A stretch of 64,000 bases of DNA from CAVVAL01 sp963740215 (GTDB lineage Bacteria > Actinomycetota > Actinomycetes > Mycobacteriales > Cryptosporangiaceae). Numbering within the stretch: position 1 is the first letter of the stretch; every line of letters begins with the position of its first letter. The DNA is taken from NCBI GenBank assembly GCA_963740215.1, contig CAVUDJ010000011.1:372001-436000 (forward strand), in the 5' to 3' direction. The notes beneath the pieces were generated by a model. That model did not search any database and had not been told where the DNA came from. It saw nothing but the letters and a program-made list of their open reading frames with translations. This document shows positions 16,606 to 26,304 of this stretch, piece after piece. The translations under genes were made by a program, and so were the position numbers.

Positions 16606-19276
16606 TCAGCGAAGCTGGCGCAGGTACGGATCGACAGGTACGCGCGGCACGATCCGGGCCCGAGCGTCGACGGCCACGCATCCGGACGGGTACACCACGA
16701 GCGGGTTGAGCTCAAGCTCCGCCACCTCGGGCAGCGTCTCGGCCAGCGCGCCGACCCGCAGCAGCACGTCCTCGACGGCTGCATGGTCGCTCGGCGCGGC
16801 GCCCCGGTAGCCGAACAGCAAGGGTGACGATCGGAGTCCGCGCACCATGGCGGCAGCGTCCAGGTCGGTGAGCGGCGCCAGCCGGGTGGCGCGGTCGCCG
16901 AGGAGGTCGGTGACCACACCACCTGCCCCGAATACCACCAGCGGCCCGAACACGGCGTCGCTCACCACGCCGACCAGTGTCTCCACGCCCGGGACCGCCA
17001 TCGGCTGCACAACGGCTCCGCGCAGCTCGGCGCCGAACCGCTCGCTGAGGGTCCCGTAGGCGGCGCCCACCGCCTTGGAGTCGGCGAGGTCGAGCAGGAC
17101 ACCGCCTCGGTCGGACTTGTGCAGCAGCCCGGGCACGACTGCCTTGAGCGCGACCGGCGTACCTAGGCGTTCCGCAGCCGCTACCGCAGCCTCCGGCCCT
17201 TCCACCTGCACCGACTCCACCACGGGAATGCCGAAGGAGCCCAGCAGCGCGGCGGTCTCGTCCGGGCCGAGCCAGCCGCCGGCGGGCTCGCGGGTCAGCG
17301 CCGCCTTCACGATGTCCCGGCCAGCATCGATATCCACTCCGGACAGCTCCGGGACGTGGCCACGTGGTGCCTCCCGCCAGGCGGCGTACTGGACGGCGCG
17401 CGCGTATGCGGCCACGGCCACCGCAGGGTCGGCGAACGCCGGCATGCGGGAACCGTCGGGCAGAGGTACGAGTTCGACAGTGTCGCCCTGGTCCAGCCGG
17501 ACGGCCACGACAGGCTTCGTCGCCGTGGCCACGGCTTCGACGATGGCTGGCCCCAGGTCGGCCAGCGCGGTGGGCGCTGAGATCGCGACGACACCGTCCA
17601 CACCGGGGTCGGCGAGCACCGCGCGCAGGCAGGCGGTGAACGTTTCCGCCGGCACACCGGCGGTGGTGTCGACCGGGTTCGCGAGGCTGGCGGTCGGTGG
17701 TACCAGCCGAGCCAGCGCCTCACGCGTGGCCGGCGCGAGGCTGGGCAACTCCAGGCCGGCGGCCGCGCAGGCGTCCGCCGCCAGCACGCCGGCGCCGCCC
17801 GCGTTGCTGATCACGACCACCCGCGCGCCACCAGGCAGGGGCTGGCAGGCCAGCACCGCGGCGGTGGCGATCATGTCGGTGAGACCGTCCACAGTGATGA
17901 CCCCGGCCTGCCGGAACAGCGCGTCCCGCGTGACGGCCGGCGTCGCCGAGGCGGCCGTGTGCGAGGCGGCAGCGCGCTGCGCGACGTCGGAGTCGCCGGA
18001 CCGGACGGCGAGCACGGGCTTCGTGCGGCCGAGCCGCCGGGCGATCCGGCGCGAACTTGCGCGGGTTGCCGAAGGACTCCAGGTAGAGGACGGCGAGCCG
18101 GGTCTGCTCGTCCCTCTCCCACCACATCAGCAGATCGTTGCTGCTGACGTCGTACTTGTCGCCGGTGGAGACCACTGTCGACACGCCGAGGCCGATGCGG
18201 GCGAACTGCTCCACCAGCGCGATCCCCACTCCCCCGGACTGGGTGACGATCCCGACTGGACCTGGCGGCGGGAGCGCGCGGGCGAAGGTCGCGTCCAGCG
18301 TGTAGTCGCCAGAGCGTGCGGCGATGCCGAGGCAGTTCGGGCCGACCATCCGCATACCGTGCCGGCGTACCGCTTGGCGTAGTTTCTGTTCGAGTCCGGG
18401 CTCGCCGGTTATGCCGGCGGACAGCACGGCGATGGCCTTGACGCCCAGTTGACCGCACTGCTCGGCGACGTCGGGCACGCGCCGCGCCGGCACGCACACC
18501 ACGGCGAGGTCCGGCACTTCCGGCAGGTCGGCCACCGACCGGTACGTGGTGAGCCCCAGCACGGCGTCGGCGTGCGGGTTGACCGGATACACCGCGCCGT
18601 CGAAGCCGCCTTCGCGGAGATTGCGCAGCACAGCGTGGCCGACAGCGTCCGGGCGGCGGCTGGCGCCGACCACGGCGACGGAGGCGGGCCGCAGCAGCCG
18701 CCGCAGGCTGGCGACGTCCGCGACGATCTCCCGCTCGGCGATCGCGTCAAGGTACGCGTCGTCCACGTCGAGGCGGATGTCCGCGTACACCTCGCCGTCC
18801 ACGTGCCGCGTGCGCACCGGCAGCCCGGTGTCGCTGAAGAGCCGCAACATCCGGGCGTTGGCGGGCAGCACAGTCGCGGTGAACCAGCGCACGCCCCGAG
18901 AGCGGGCGAGGGAGACGAGGTGTTCGAACAGGAGCGTGCCGACGCCGTGGGACTGCATCGCATCGGCCACGGCGAACGCCACGTCGGCCACGTTCGGGTC
19001 GGCGAGCGCCGCGTAGCTGGCGACCGCCACTGGCTCACCGTCCAGCTCGGCCACCAGCGCGCCCTGTCCGGGCTGCCCGACCGAAGCGACGAGCCGGTGG
19101 ACGAATGTCTCCACCGAGGTCATGCCGAAGGTGAAGAACCGCAGGTAGCGGCTACTGTCGCTCAGGCTCGCGTGCAGCGTCCGCAGCGCATCCTCGTCGC
19201 CCCGCTCGACGGGCCGGATCGTGATGACCCGGCCGTCGCGCAGCGGAGCCCGCACCGGTGTGGTCGCCGATGTCAT
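16606..19276 (-). CDS. GNAT-ADP-forming acyl/acetyl-CoA synthetase fusion, split by a +1 frameshift
   Basis: Translation from ATG 19276 gives an N-terminal GNAT acetyltransferase domain (about residues 1-170; FAVADAMQSHGVGTLLFEHL). A CoA-binding domain follows (VAVVGASRRPDAVGHAVLRNL) and then a succinyl-CoA-ligase-like domain (MVGPNCLGI, IVTQSGGVG). At about 18052 one extra base breaks the frame; after it come LAVRSG, ISNAGGAGVLAADAC and the ATP-grasp domain (LHKSDRGGV, ELNPLVV) to 16606. Removing one G restores an uninterrupted protein of about 889 residues. The family makes ATP from acetyl-CoA, or acetylates proteins through its GNAT domain. Its start overlaps the alcohol dehydrogenase stop (ATGA), so the two form an operon behind the box at 20372. 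The split is more likely a sequencing error than a real mutation. Confidence 0.85.
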
Positions 19277-20313
19277 GACCGCGTGAGGAGCACCTTGAGC
19301 GCTCCCGTCTCGGCGGGCCGGGCGAACACGTCGTACGCCGACATCATGTCGTCGAGCGCGAAGTGGTGCGTGACGATCGCGGCCGGGTCGAGCTGGCGGT
19401 TCGCGAGCATGGTCAGCAGCGTCGGGGTGGAGAACGTGTCGACCAGGCCGGTCGTGATGGTCAGGTTCCGGATCCAGAGGTCCTCCAGGTGCAGCGTCGC
19501 CGGGGCGCCGTGCACGCCGATGTTGGCGAGGTGGCCGCCAGGGCGGACCATCCGGGTGCACTGCTCGAACGTCTGCGGCACCCCGACGGCCTCCATCACG
19601 ACGTCGGCGCCGAGTCCGTCGGTGGTTTCCAGGACGAACTGTTCCGGCTGCTCGTCAGGGCTCAGCGTGACGTCGGCGCCGAGTTGCTTGGCGGCCTCGC
19701 GGCGAGGCGCGGCCGGGTCGATGACGATGATCCGCGCCGGTGCGTACAGCTTCGACGTGAGCACGGCGGCCAGGCCGATCGGGCCGGCACCGACGATGAC
19801 GACCGTGTCGCCCGGCCGGACCCGCCCGTTGAGGACACCCACCTCGTAGGACGTGGGCAGGATGTCCGCGAGGAGCACGGCGGTCTGGTCCGGTATCGAC
19901 TCGGGCAGGCGGTGCAGCGAGATGTCCGCGAACGGCACCCGCACGTACTCGGCCTGCACGCCGTCGATGCGGTGGCCCAGCACCCATCCGCCGCCGTGCA
20001 GGCACTGGCCGTACGCGCCCTGCCGGCAGTAGTGGCACCGGCCGCAGCCGGAGATGCACGAGATCAGCACCCGGTCGCCGGGGGTGAAGCCCTCGACGCC
20101 CGTGCCGGTCTCGACGATGCGCCCCACCGCCTCGTGGCCGAGGACCCGCCCTGGTTCGACCGTGGGCACGTCGCCCTTGAGGATGTGCAGGTCGGTGCCG
20201 CAGATCGTGACCGCGTCGACCTGCACGATGGCGTCCCGCGCGTCCCGGAGGCCGGGGTCGGGAACGTCCTCCCATGACTTCTGGCCAGGACCGTGATACA
20301 CCAACGCCTTCAT
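19273..20313 (-). CDS. Zinc-dependent alcohol dehydrogenase (MDR family)
   Basis: A 346-residue medium-chain dehydrogenase. It has the catalytic-zinc region TICGTDLHILKGD and GHEAVGRIVETG, a four-cysteine structural-zinc lobe (CGRCHYCRQGAYGQC), and the NAD-binding turn VIVGAGPIGLAAVL followed by an acidic IDPAAP. It should interconvert an alcohol and an aldehyde, for example ethanol/acetaldehyde or a diol, recycling NADH. It is followed without a gap by the acyl-CoA synthetase, which suggests coupled fermentative carbon flow. A perfect DevR-like box lies 59 bases upstream of the start. Confidence 0.88.
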   Translation of the reverse strand: MKALVYHGPGQKSWEDVPDPGLRDARDAIVQVDAVTICGTDLHILKGDVPTVEPGRVLGHEAVGRIVETGTGVEGFTPGDRVLISCISGCGRCHYCRQGAYGQCLHGGGWVLGHRIDGVQAEYVRVPFADISLHRLPESIPDQTAVLLADILPTSYEVGVLNGRVRPGDTVVIVGAGPIGLAAVLTSKLYAPARIIVIDPAAPRREAAKQLGADVTLSPDEQPEQFVLETTDGLGADVVMEAVGVPQTFEQCTRMVRPGGHLANIGVHGAPATLHLEDLWIRNLTITTGLVDTFSTPTLLTMLANRQLDPAAIVTHHFALDDMMSAYDVFARPAETGALKVLLTRS

Positions 20314-20371
20314 GGCGTGCTCCTCCCTCTGGGCTCCTATCAGCGTCGAGCCCCGAGCGGGTCAGCGGGCA

Positions 20372-20385
20372 GGGCCACTTGGCCC
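20372..20385. promoter_or_regulatory. DevR/DosR-like box, perfect half-sites
   Basis: GGGCCACTTGGCCC lies 59 bases before the alcohol dehydrogenase start and just beyond the end of the corA-like gene. A second, poorer match (GGGACCCTCGGTCA, 20394-20407, two mismatches) follows nine bases away and may be an accessory site. Confidence 0.62.
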
Positions 20386-20404
20386 CTGCCGCCGGGACCC
20401 TCGG

Positions 20405-21377
20405 TCAGATCCAGTCGTGGCGGCGGAAGAACGTGTAGAGGCCCACCGACAGCAGCACGGTGATGGCCGTCGAGGTGTAGAAGCCGGACGGTGCCCCGAT
20501 ACCCCGGGTACGGCACGTTCTGGCCGTAGAAGCCGGTGATCGCGGTCGGCACCGCGATGATCGCCGCCCAGCTGGTGACCTTCTTCATGATCCCGTTCAG
20601 GCGGTTGCCCTGGATCGTCAGGCGGGTCTCCAGGATCGTCGTCACCAGGTCGCGCAGCGACTCGGTCCACTCGGTCACGCGCAGCACGTGGTCATAGACG
20701 TCCTGGTAGTACGGGATCATCGGCGGCTCCACCACGCCGAGGTCCCGCCGCATCAGCGCGTTGACGACCTCGCGCATCGGCAGCACGACACGCCGCAGCA
20801 GCACCAGGCTCTTGCGCAGCGCGAACGAGCGCCGCTGGATCGTGTCCGGGCCCGGCTTGTCGCTGAAGAGGGTGTCCTCCAGCGACTCGAGCGCGTCGTC
20901 GAGCGCCTGGACGGCGGCGAAGTGCCCGTCCACCACGTGGTCCAGCAGCCCGTGCAGGAGGAACCCGACGCCGTACCGCGCGAGATCCGGCGACGCGTCC
21001 CAGCGTTCGAGCACCGCGTCGATGTCGAACTGCTCGTTCTTCCGCACGGTGACGACCACATTGCCGGCGACGAACACCGCGATCTCCGACGTCTCCAGCC
21101 GCCCGTCGTCCGGGTCGAGGCGCACCGCGTAGGCGTTGAGGAACAGGTGACCCTCGTACCGGTCGAGCTTGGGCCGCTGGTGTTCCGACGCCGCCCCCTC
21201 GACCGCGAGTTCGTGCAGGCCGAGCTTCTCCCCGACCACCGCCAACTCCTCGGGAGCGGGCGCGCAGAGGTCCAGCCAGACGACCACGCCGGACTCGCCC
21301 GTGTGCGGGCCGACGTCGTCGAGGGCGAGATCTTCTGCCTCCAGGACGCCGTCCCGGTAGAGCCGGCTACGGCTCAT
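20405..21377 (-). CDS. CorA-family divalent cation channel, +1 frameshift near the C-terminus
   Basis: A protein of about 323 residues starting MSRSRLYRDG at ATG 21377, with a GGAGGAG site. The long cytoplasmic domain ends in EWTESLRDLVTTILETRLTIQGNRLNGIMKKVT. The first pore helix and signature follow, ITGFYGQNVPYPG, with GQN in place of the canonical GMN. At 20502-20505 a run of four Cs (GGGG on the coding strand) shifts the frame. With one base fewer, the protein continues GIGAPSGFYTSTAITVLLSVGLYTFFRRHDWI, the expected second helix and basic tail, ending at 20405. A transport role for Mg or other divalent metals is inferred. The shift is probably a homopolymer error. Confidence 0.82.
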
Positions 21378-21434
21378 CGCGCTCCTCCATTCGACGACCC
21401 CATCGAGCATCGGCCAGGACAGGCGGTCCAGGTA

Positions 21435-21448
21435 GGGACGGTCGACCG
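21435..21448. promoter_or_regulatory. DevR/DosR-like box (one mismatch)
   Basis: GGGACGGTCGACCG has one mismatch to GGGNC-N4-GNCCC. It is 58 bases upstream of the corA-like start and eight bases from a perfect box. Confidence 0.45.
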
Positions 21449-21456
21449 CAACCACC

Positions 21457-21470
21457 GGGACCTCCGACCC
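21457..21470. promoter_or_regulatory. DevR/DosR-like box, perfect half-sites
   Basis: GGGACCTCCGACCC fits the pattern exactly. It lies between divergent corA (80 bases) and the CBS-domain gene (72 bases) and probably serves both. Confidence 0.6.
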
Positions 21471-21542
21471 TGCACCGACCGCGACCGCCGGCACACGCTC
21501 AAGGTACGACGACCGCACCGACAATGAGGGGAGGCGACGCCC

Positions 21543-22013
21543 ATGACCACCACCGCTCCGCCCGATTTCCTGCTCGGTGAACCCACGGCACGTGACATGG
21601 TGCGCGCCGACGTTCCCGTCTTCGACGTCGCCGACAGCGCGCTCGCCGCCTACGCCGTCGTGAGCAACGGCCGCTACGACGTCGCGCTGGTGTCACGCGG
21701 CGAGGTGCCCATCGGGCTGGTCGACGAGGGTGCGCTGCACCGGGCGGCCACACGCATCCTCCTCGGTGAGGCCGGCGTGACCGTGGGCTCATGCATGCCG
21801 TCGCGGTGCGTCCGGATCTCCCTCGACGCCCCCCTTCCCGTGGTCGCGGAGCAACTCCTCCGGTCACCGAACAAGGCCGCGCTCGCCACTGACCACGGCA
21901 CGGTCGTCGGCGTCGTCACCGCGGCAGGGTTGCTGCGTGCGGTGTCGCACCCGTCGCCGCATCAGCGCACCGCCGATGCGGAAGGACGCAGCGAGGCCGG
22001 TCATGGCGGCTGA
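21543..22013 (+). CDS. CBS-domain-pair protein
   Basis: A 156-residue protein made of two CBS motifs. The first starts TARDMVRADVPVFDVADSALAAY; the second starts VGSCMPSRCVRISLDAPLPVVAEQLL and ends GTVVGVVTAAGLLRAV. CBS pairs bind adenosine nucleotides and often report energy charge; Hrp1 of M. tuberculosis is a DosR-controlled example. ATG 21543 has GAGGGGAGG upstream. The last 11 bases overlap the following Usp gene, so the two are translationally coupled. Confidence 0.8.
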   Translation: MTTTAPPDFLLGEPTARDMVRADVPVFDVADSALAAYAVVSNGRYDVALVSRGEVPIGLVDEGALHRAATRILLGEAGVTVGSCMPSRCVRISLDAPLPVVAEQLLRSPNKAALATDHGTVVGVVTAAGLLRAVSHPSPHQRTADAEGRSEAGHGG

Positions 22014-22908
22014 GGTTGCTCGGACAGGCGAGGCTCCCGTCGTGGTCGGCGTGGATGGATCGGCGTCGAGCCACACCGCCCTGCGTTGGGCCGCAGCCGA
22101 GGCCGCCCGCCTGCACCGTTCCCTGCACGTGGTGCACGCCTTCGAGTGGCCCGGCGCGGCGGACCTTCTGTGGCCGCCCGGACTCAGCGACTATGTCGAC
22201 CGCGCCAACGCGCTTGTCGATGAGTCGGCAGCGGAAGTCAGCGGGGCCTTTCCGGGCCTCGCGGTGACCGCGACCGCCCGGCCCGGCGATGCCGCCCAGA
22301 TGCTGCTCAACGCTTCGCGACGCGCAGCGTTGGTCGTGGTCGGCGGGCGCAGCCACGGCCGCCTCATGAACGTGCTGGTGGGCTCGGTGGGACAGGCAGT
22401 CGCTACTTGGGCCAGATGCAGTGTCGCAGTCGTCCACGGTGAACCCGCCGTTCTCGCCGGCCCGGTGCTGGTCGGGGTCGATTCCTCGACCGCGGCCGAC
22501 GTAGCGCTCCACGCGGCCTTCGACGAGGCTGCGGCACGGTCCAGCAGCGTGCTGGCGGTTCGGGCCTGGTCGCCGCCGGGGCACCCGCGGCACGGTGACG
22601 TGCGGCCGCTGGTCACCGACATGGCCGAACTCGAGGCCACCGAGCGGCGCGACCTCGCCGACGTGCTCCAGCCGTGGCAGGAGAAGTACCCGGACGTGCC
22701 GGTCGAACTACTGCTTGTAGCGGGCGACGCCGGCGACGTGCTGGTCGCGGCAAGCCGGGAGGCGCGGCTGACCGTGGTCGGTACCCGAGGGCACAGCCGC
22801 GCCACGGGCCTGCTCGGTCCGGTGAGTCAGCATGTACTGCAGCACGCGTCCGGAGCATTACTCGTGGCCCGTGCGAGGAACGGCGACCAGGACATCGGCT
22901 ACAGCTGA
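22003..22908 (+). CDS. Tandem universal stress protein
   Basis: A 301-residue protein with two Usp domains. Domain 1 has VVVGVDGSASSHTALRWAA and the nucleotide loop GGRSHGRLMNVLVGS. Domain 2 has VLVGVDSSTAADVAL and GTRGHSRATGLLGPVS, where the usual G-S after the x9 spacer is G-P, so nucleotide binding there may be weaker. It starts at ATG 22003 inside the end of the CBS gene. Its stop is 15 bases from the convergent ABC ATPase gene. It is probably controlled by the boxes at 21435-21470. Confidence 0.87.
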   Translation: MAAEVARTGEAPVVVGVDGSASSHTALRWAAAEAARLHRSLHVVHAFEWPGAADLLWPPGLSDYVDRANALVDESAAEVSGAFPGLAVTATARPGDAAQMLLNASRRAALVVVGGRSHGRLMNVLVGSVGQAVATWARCSVAVVHGEPAVLAGPVLVGVDSSTAADVALHAAFDEAAARSSSVLAVRAWSPPGHPRHGDVRPLVTDMAELEATERRDLADVLQPWQEKYPDVPVELLLVAGDAGDVLVAASREARLTVVGTRGHSRATGLLGPVSQHVLQHASGALLVARARNGDQDIGYS

Positions 22909-22922
22909 GGCACTGCCTGCTG

Positions 22923-23732
22923 CTACAGCACCTTCGACAGGAACGTCTTGGTGCGCGGCTGCTGGGGGTTGGCGAGTACCTCACGCGGGTGGCCTGCCTC
23001 GACCACGACGCCTTCGTCCATGAACACCAGCGTGTCGCCGACCTCGCGGGCGAACCCCATCTCGTGGGTGACGACCACCATCGTCATGCCGTCCAGCGCG
23101 AGCCGCTTCATGACGTCAAGCACCTCGCCGACCAGCTCCGGGTCGAGCGCGGAGGTCGGCTCGTCGAAGAGCATCAGCTTGGGCTGCATCGCCAGCGCGC
23201 GGGCGATCGCGACCCGCTGCTGCTGACCACCAGAGAGCTGCGCCGGGTAGGTGTGCGTCTTGGCGCCTAGCCCCACCCGGTCGAGTATCTCGCCGGCTCG
23301 CTCGCGAACCACCGCCTTCCGCTCGCGCTTGACCCGGCAGGGCGCCTCCATGACGTTTTCCAGCACAGTCATGTGCGGGAACAGGTTGAACCGCTGGAAC
23401 ACCATGCCGATGTCGCGACGTTGCGCGGCCACCTCGGACTCACGCAACTCGTACAGCTTGGCGCCGCGCTGCCGGTAGCCGACCAGCTGGCCGTCGACCC
23501 AGAGCCGGCCGGCGTCAATCTTCTCCAGGTGGTTGATGCACCGCAGGAAGGTGGACTTGCCCGATCCGGAGGGCCCGATGACGCACATGACCTCGCGCGG
23601 CGCCACCTCCAGATCGATGCCCTTGAGTACCTCAAGGTGTCCGAACCTCTTGTGCACGTCCTCGGACTTGACCATCGGGGTTGGCCCCGGCGCTGCAGGA
23701 GCCTCGCCCGACTTGACCGGTTCAGACACCAT
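22923..23732 (-). CDS. Polar amino-acid ABC transporter ATP-binding protein
   Basis: A 269-residue ATPase of the GlnQ/HisP class: Walker A GPSGSGKSTFLRCIN, Q-loop MVFQRFNLFPH, signature LSGGQQQRVAIARAL, Walker B LMLFDEPTSALDPE, and the switch His in VVTHEMGFA. ATG 23732 begins the native N-terminus; a longer upstream start would run deeper into the permease gene. The gene overlaps the permease 3' end by 11 bases and is last in a binding protein - permease - ATPase operon. No DevR-like box precedes the operon. Confidence 0.93.
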   Translation of the reverse strand: MVSEPVKSGEAPAAPGPTPMVKSEDVHKRFGHLEVLKGIDLEVAPREVMCVIGPSGSGKSTFLRCINHLEKIDAGRLWVDGQLVGYRQRGAKLYELRESEVAAQRRDIGMVFQRFNLFPHMTVLENVMEAPCRVKRERKAVVRERAGEILDRVGLGAKTHTYPAQLSGGQQQRVAIARALAMQPKLMLFDEPTSALDPELVGEVLDVMKRLALDGMTMVVVTHEMGFAREVGDTLVFMDEGVVVEAGHPREVLANPQQPRTKTFLSKVL

Positions 23733-24672
23733 GGCTGCCTCCTGCCACCGCGGGCGCACCCTTGACACGGCGAACTCGCCCGCTGAACCCTCGGCCAAAG
23801 TATCGCTCTAGGTAGTACTGCCCGACCATCAGCAGGCTGGTCATCGCCAGGTACCACAGGCACGCGGCGACGAGCATCGGGAAGATCTGGAACGTCCGGT
23901 TGCCGACAGCCTGGAGTTGGAAGAACAGGTCTGAGGCGGGGACGAACGCCAGCAGTGAGGTGTCCTTGAGCATCGCGATCGTCTCGTTGCCGGTCGGTGG
24001 CACGATCACTCGCATCGCCTGCGGCAGCACGATCCGGCGGAGCACCTGGAGGCGGCTCATCCCGAGCGCTTGCGCCGCCTCCGCCTGTCCGGGGTCGACG
24101 GACTGGATGCCCGCGCGCACGATCTCCGCCATGTACGCAGCCTCGGACAGCGCCAACCCAGCCGTGCCAGCCACTACACCGGTGACCAGATCGCGGGCGG
24201 AGAGGCCGGCGAACCGGCCATCGAACGTGATGCCGAGCAGGTCGCCGATCTGACGGTCGAACGGGATCCCCACCTCGTACCTCGAGTAGAGGATGCCGAA
24301 GTTCCCGAACAGGATCATCAGCACCAGCCGCGGCACGGCCCGGAAGAACCAGGTGTAGAGCCAGGCGGCGCTGGACACGATCGGGTTCGGGGAGAGTCGC
24401 GCGACCGCGATCACGATGCCGAGTGCCACGCCGAGCACCATCGCGACAATCGTCACGATCAGCGTCGTCCGTGCACCCTCGATCACCGCATCCGTGAGCG
24501 CGTTGTCGAGCATGAATCGCCACTGGAACGCGTCGTTCGTCACCAGCATATGGATGAACATCGCGCTGATGAGCGCGATAACGGCGATCGCGATCCAGCG
24601 GCCGGGGTGCCGTACGGGTACGGCCTTGATTGTCTGAGGCTGCGCCTGCTCCTCCGTCGTGGTTTGCGTCAT
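23722..24672 (-). CDS. Polar amino-acid ABC transporter permease
   Basis: A 316-residue HisM/GlnP-type permease. The cytoplasmic N-terminus is followed by a signal-anchor helix (WIAIAVIALISAMFIHMLV). The core has the EAA coupling loop EIVRAGIQSVDPGQAEAAQALGMS and VLPQAMRVIVPPTGNE. A charged tail rich in Arg and Gly ends the protein. It lies between the binding protein and the ATPase genes on the same strand. One permease gene implies a homodimer. Confidence 0.92.
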   Translation of the reverse strand: MTQTTTEEQAQPQTIKAVPVRHPGRWIAIAVIALISAMFIHMLVTNDAFQWRFMLDNALTDAVIEGARTTLIVTIVAMVLGVALGIVIAVARLSPNPIVSSAAWLYTWFFRAVPRLVLMILFGNFGILYSRYEVGIPFDRQIGDLLGITFDGRFAGLSARDLVTGVVAGTAGLALSEAAYMAEIVRAGIQSVDPGQAEAAQALGMSRLQVLRRIVLPQAMRVIVPPTGNETIAMLKDTSLLAFVPASDLFFQLQAVGNRTFQIFPMLVAACLWYLAMTSLLMVGQYYLERYFGRGFSGRVRRVKGAPAVAGGSHGV

Positions 24673-24712
24673 AACGCCCTCGAGTTCGCCGTGTCCCAGA
24701 GCCGGGACAGGA

Positions 24713-25615
24713 TCAGGGGTTCACTGCGGGGTTGTCGATGGCGCCGCCCTCGACGCCCCACGTTTCCAGGGCCTTCTTGTACGCGCCATCGGTGATGAGC
24801 GCCTTCACGGCGTCCGCGATCGCCTGGGCGAACTCCGCCTCCTCCTTCTTGACGACGAAGCCGTACGGCGCGGAGTCGTAGATATCGCCGAGCGCCTCGA
24901 GCTGGCCGTTGGTCTGCTTCACCGCGTAGGCGGCGATCGGTGAGTCGGCGAGCATCGCGTCGTCCTTGCCGGTGACGACGGCGCTGGTCGCGTCGGCCTG
25001 GGACTGGTAAGGGTCGATCTGGATCTGCGGCTTGCCGGCGTCCGTACAGGCCTTCTGCTTGACGGGGAGATCGTCGGTCTCCTGGACGGTGCCGGTCTGG
25101 ACGGCGACCTTCTTGCCGCACGCGTTGTTGGGGTCGACCTCGCCCGGGTTGTCCTTCTTGGTCGCCCACTGGGTGCCGGCCGAGAAGTAGCTGATCATGT
25201 TCACGACCTTCTTGCGATCATCGTTGATCGTGAACGAGGAAACACCAATATCGTACTTACCGGACTGGACACCGGGGATGATGTCGGGAAACTTGCCTGA
25301 AATGTACTCGGTCTTCAGGCCAAGCTTCGCCGCGACCATGTTGAACAGGTCGACTTCGGAGCCGATGACAGTCTTGCCGTCCTTGTCGAGGAACTCATTC
25401 GGCGCGTAGGTCGGGTCGGTGCCGATCTTGATGGTGCCGGCGCTCTTGATCGCCGCTGGCACCTTGTCGGCGAGCGCCTGGTCGACCTTGACTTCGGTGC
25501 CAGGTTCGCTCGTGGCGGTGTCCGTATCATCATCGCCGCATCCGGCGAGCGTGATCGCCAATGCGGCGATAATGGCCAGTGTGGCTGCGCGGCGACCGGA
25601 GAAGTACGTCTTCAT
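24713..25615 (-). CDS. Extracellular amino-acid-binding lipoprotein (SBP family 3)
   Basis: A 300-residue precursor with a lipobox, ALAITLAGCGDDD, near residues 18-30; the protein is lipid-anchored at that Cys. The family 3 binding core includes IKIGTDPTYAPNEFLDKDG, IPGVQSGKYDIGVSSF and ATKKDNPGEVDPNNACGKKVA. The ligand is probably a polar or acidic amino acid; specificity cannot be fixed from sequence. It is the first gene of the importer operon, with ATG 25615 preceded by GGAGG. This operon separates two parts of the stress island and shows no sign of the same regulation. Confidence 0.92.
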   Translation of the reverse strand: MKTYFSGRRAATLAIIAALAITLAGCGDDDTDTATSEPGTEVKVDQALADKVPAAIKSAGTIKIGTDPTYAPNEFLDKDGKTVIGSEVDLFNMVAAKLGLKTEYISGKFPDIIPGVQSGKYDIGVSSFTINDDRKKVVNMISYFSAGTQWATKKDNPGEVDPNNACGKKVAVQTGTVQETDDLPVKQKACTDAGKPQIQIDPYQSQADATSAVVTGKDDAMLADSPIAAYAVKQTNGQLEALGDIYDSAPYGFVVKKEEAEFAQAIADAVKALITDGAYKKALETWGVEGGAIDNPAVNP

Positions 25616-26211
25616 TGACAGCCTCCATACAGGAGCAGGGGGTCGGGGACGAATCGCCCCCGGGATCCAACACGTTCAACGCCGGGGCACGGCCAGGCCC
25701 CGGAACTCGGCTCCCTCCACCGCCGAGGTACGCCCTCCCTCTTGGACGGGTCAGAGAGCGACTTGGCGCCGCCACCGGACGTCGGCCCGGCGTGCCACCC
25801 AGAGCGCATATGAGGATTCTGCTCCACCAAGGCGGCTCCGGCGCGCTGATGTTCAGGTAAATCCAGCCCAACGATGCGGATCCGCAACTCGGGGATCCAC
25901 ATCGACGGCGCTTCGGACCAGCGGTGGCGCCGATGTCTGTCGATCCACGTGCCGCGCTCACAACCAGTACAGACCTGGCCCCGGGTAGGTCAGCGGTGCG
26001 TCGCCTTGCAGGTCAGGCGGCCTCGGGCGGTGGCATGCTCGTCGTAAGTGCGCGCCCTCGGCGCGTCCGGATCGTCGACCACGAGCGCAAGCGCGGCGGC
26101 GGCGCGCGGCGGTCCCGGCCACACCAGTTGGCGCTGCGCACGCCTGTCCACCGCCGATCGGACCGATCACCTACCTGGTGTTCGGCCGACGCCATTGAGC
26201 CGTAAGAAAGG
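25616..26211. other. About 600 bp without a convincing gene
   Basis: This is the leader and promoter side of the amino-acid importer. Several short open frames occur, but none has codon bias or family resemblance. I looked for a riboswitch core and found none I would defend, and there is no DevR-like box. A long leader here could hold an attenuator or an unrecognised RNA. Confidence 0.5.
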
Positions 26212-26265
26212 ACCGCCGACGAGCGCTGGTGTCTGCGTTATCGCAGTCCGGTGGTCGTCGGCGGT
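26212..26265. terminator. Nested hairpin downstream of hsp20
   Basis: The outer arms ACCGCCGACGA (26212-26222) and TCGTCGGCGGT (26255-26265) are a perfect 11-bp inverted repeat. Inside it, CTGCGTTATCGCAG (about 26233-26246) forms a second hairpin. The element starts 40 bases past the hsp20 stop codon, so it could be that gene's terminator. The branched shape is more elaborate than usual. Confidence 0.6.
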
Positions 26266-26304
26266 GGTGAGTGCCTCAACGTCAGCGGCTAGATATGCGG
26301 ATCG

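Noticed and set aside
20394..20407. Second DevR-like box before the alcohol dehydrogenase
   Set aside because: GGGACCCTCGGTCA has two mismatches to the half-site pattern and overlaps the corrected corA stop; kept only as a comment.
25616..26211. Possible riboswitch or leader peptide ahead of the amino-acid importer
   Set aside because: Some GC-rich pairing is visible, but I could not match any riboswitch core or a convincing short coding frame.
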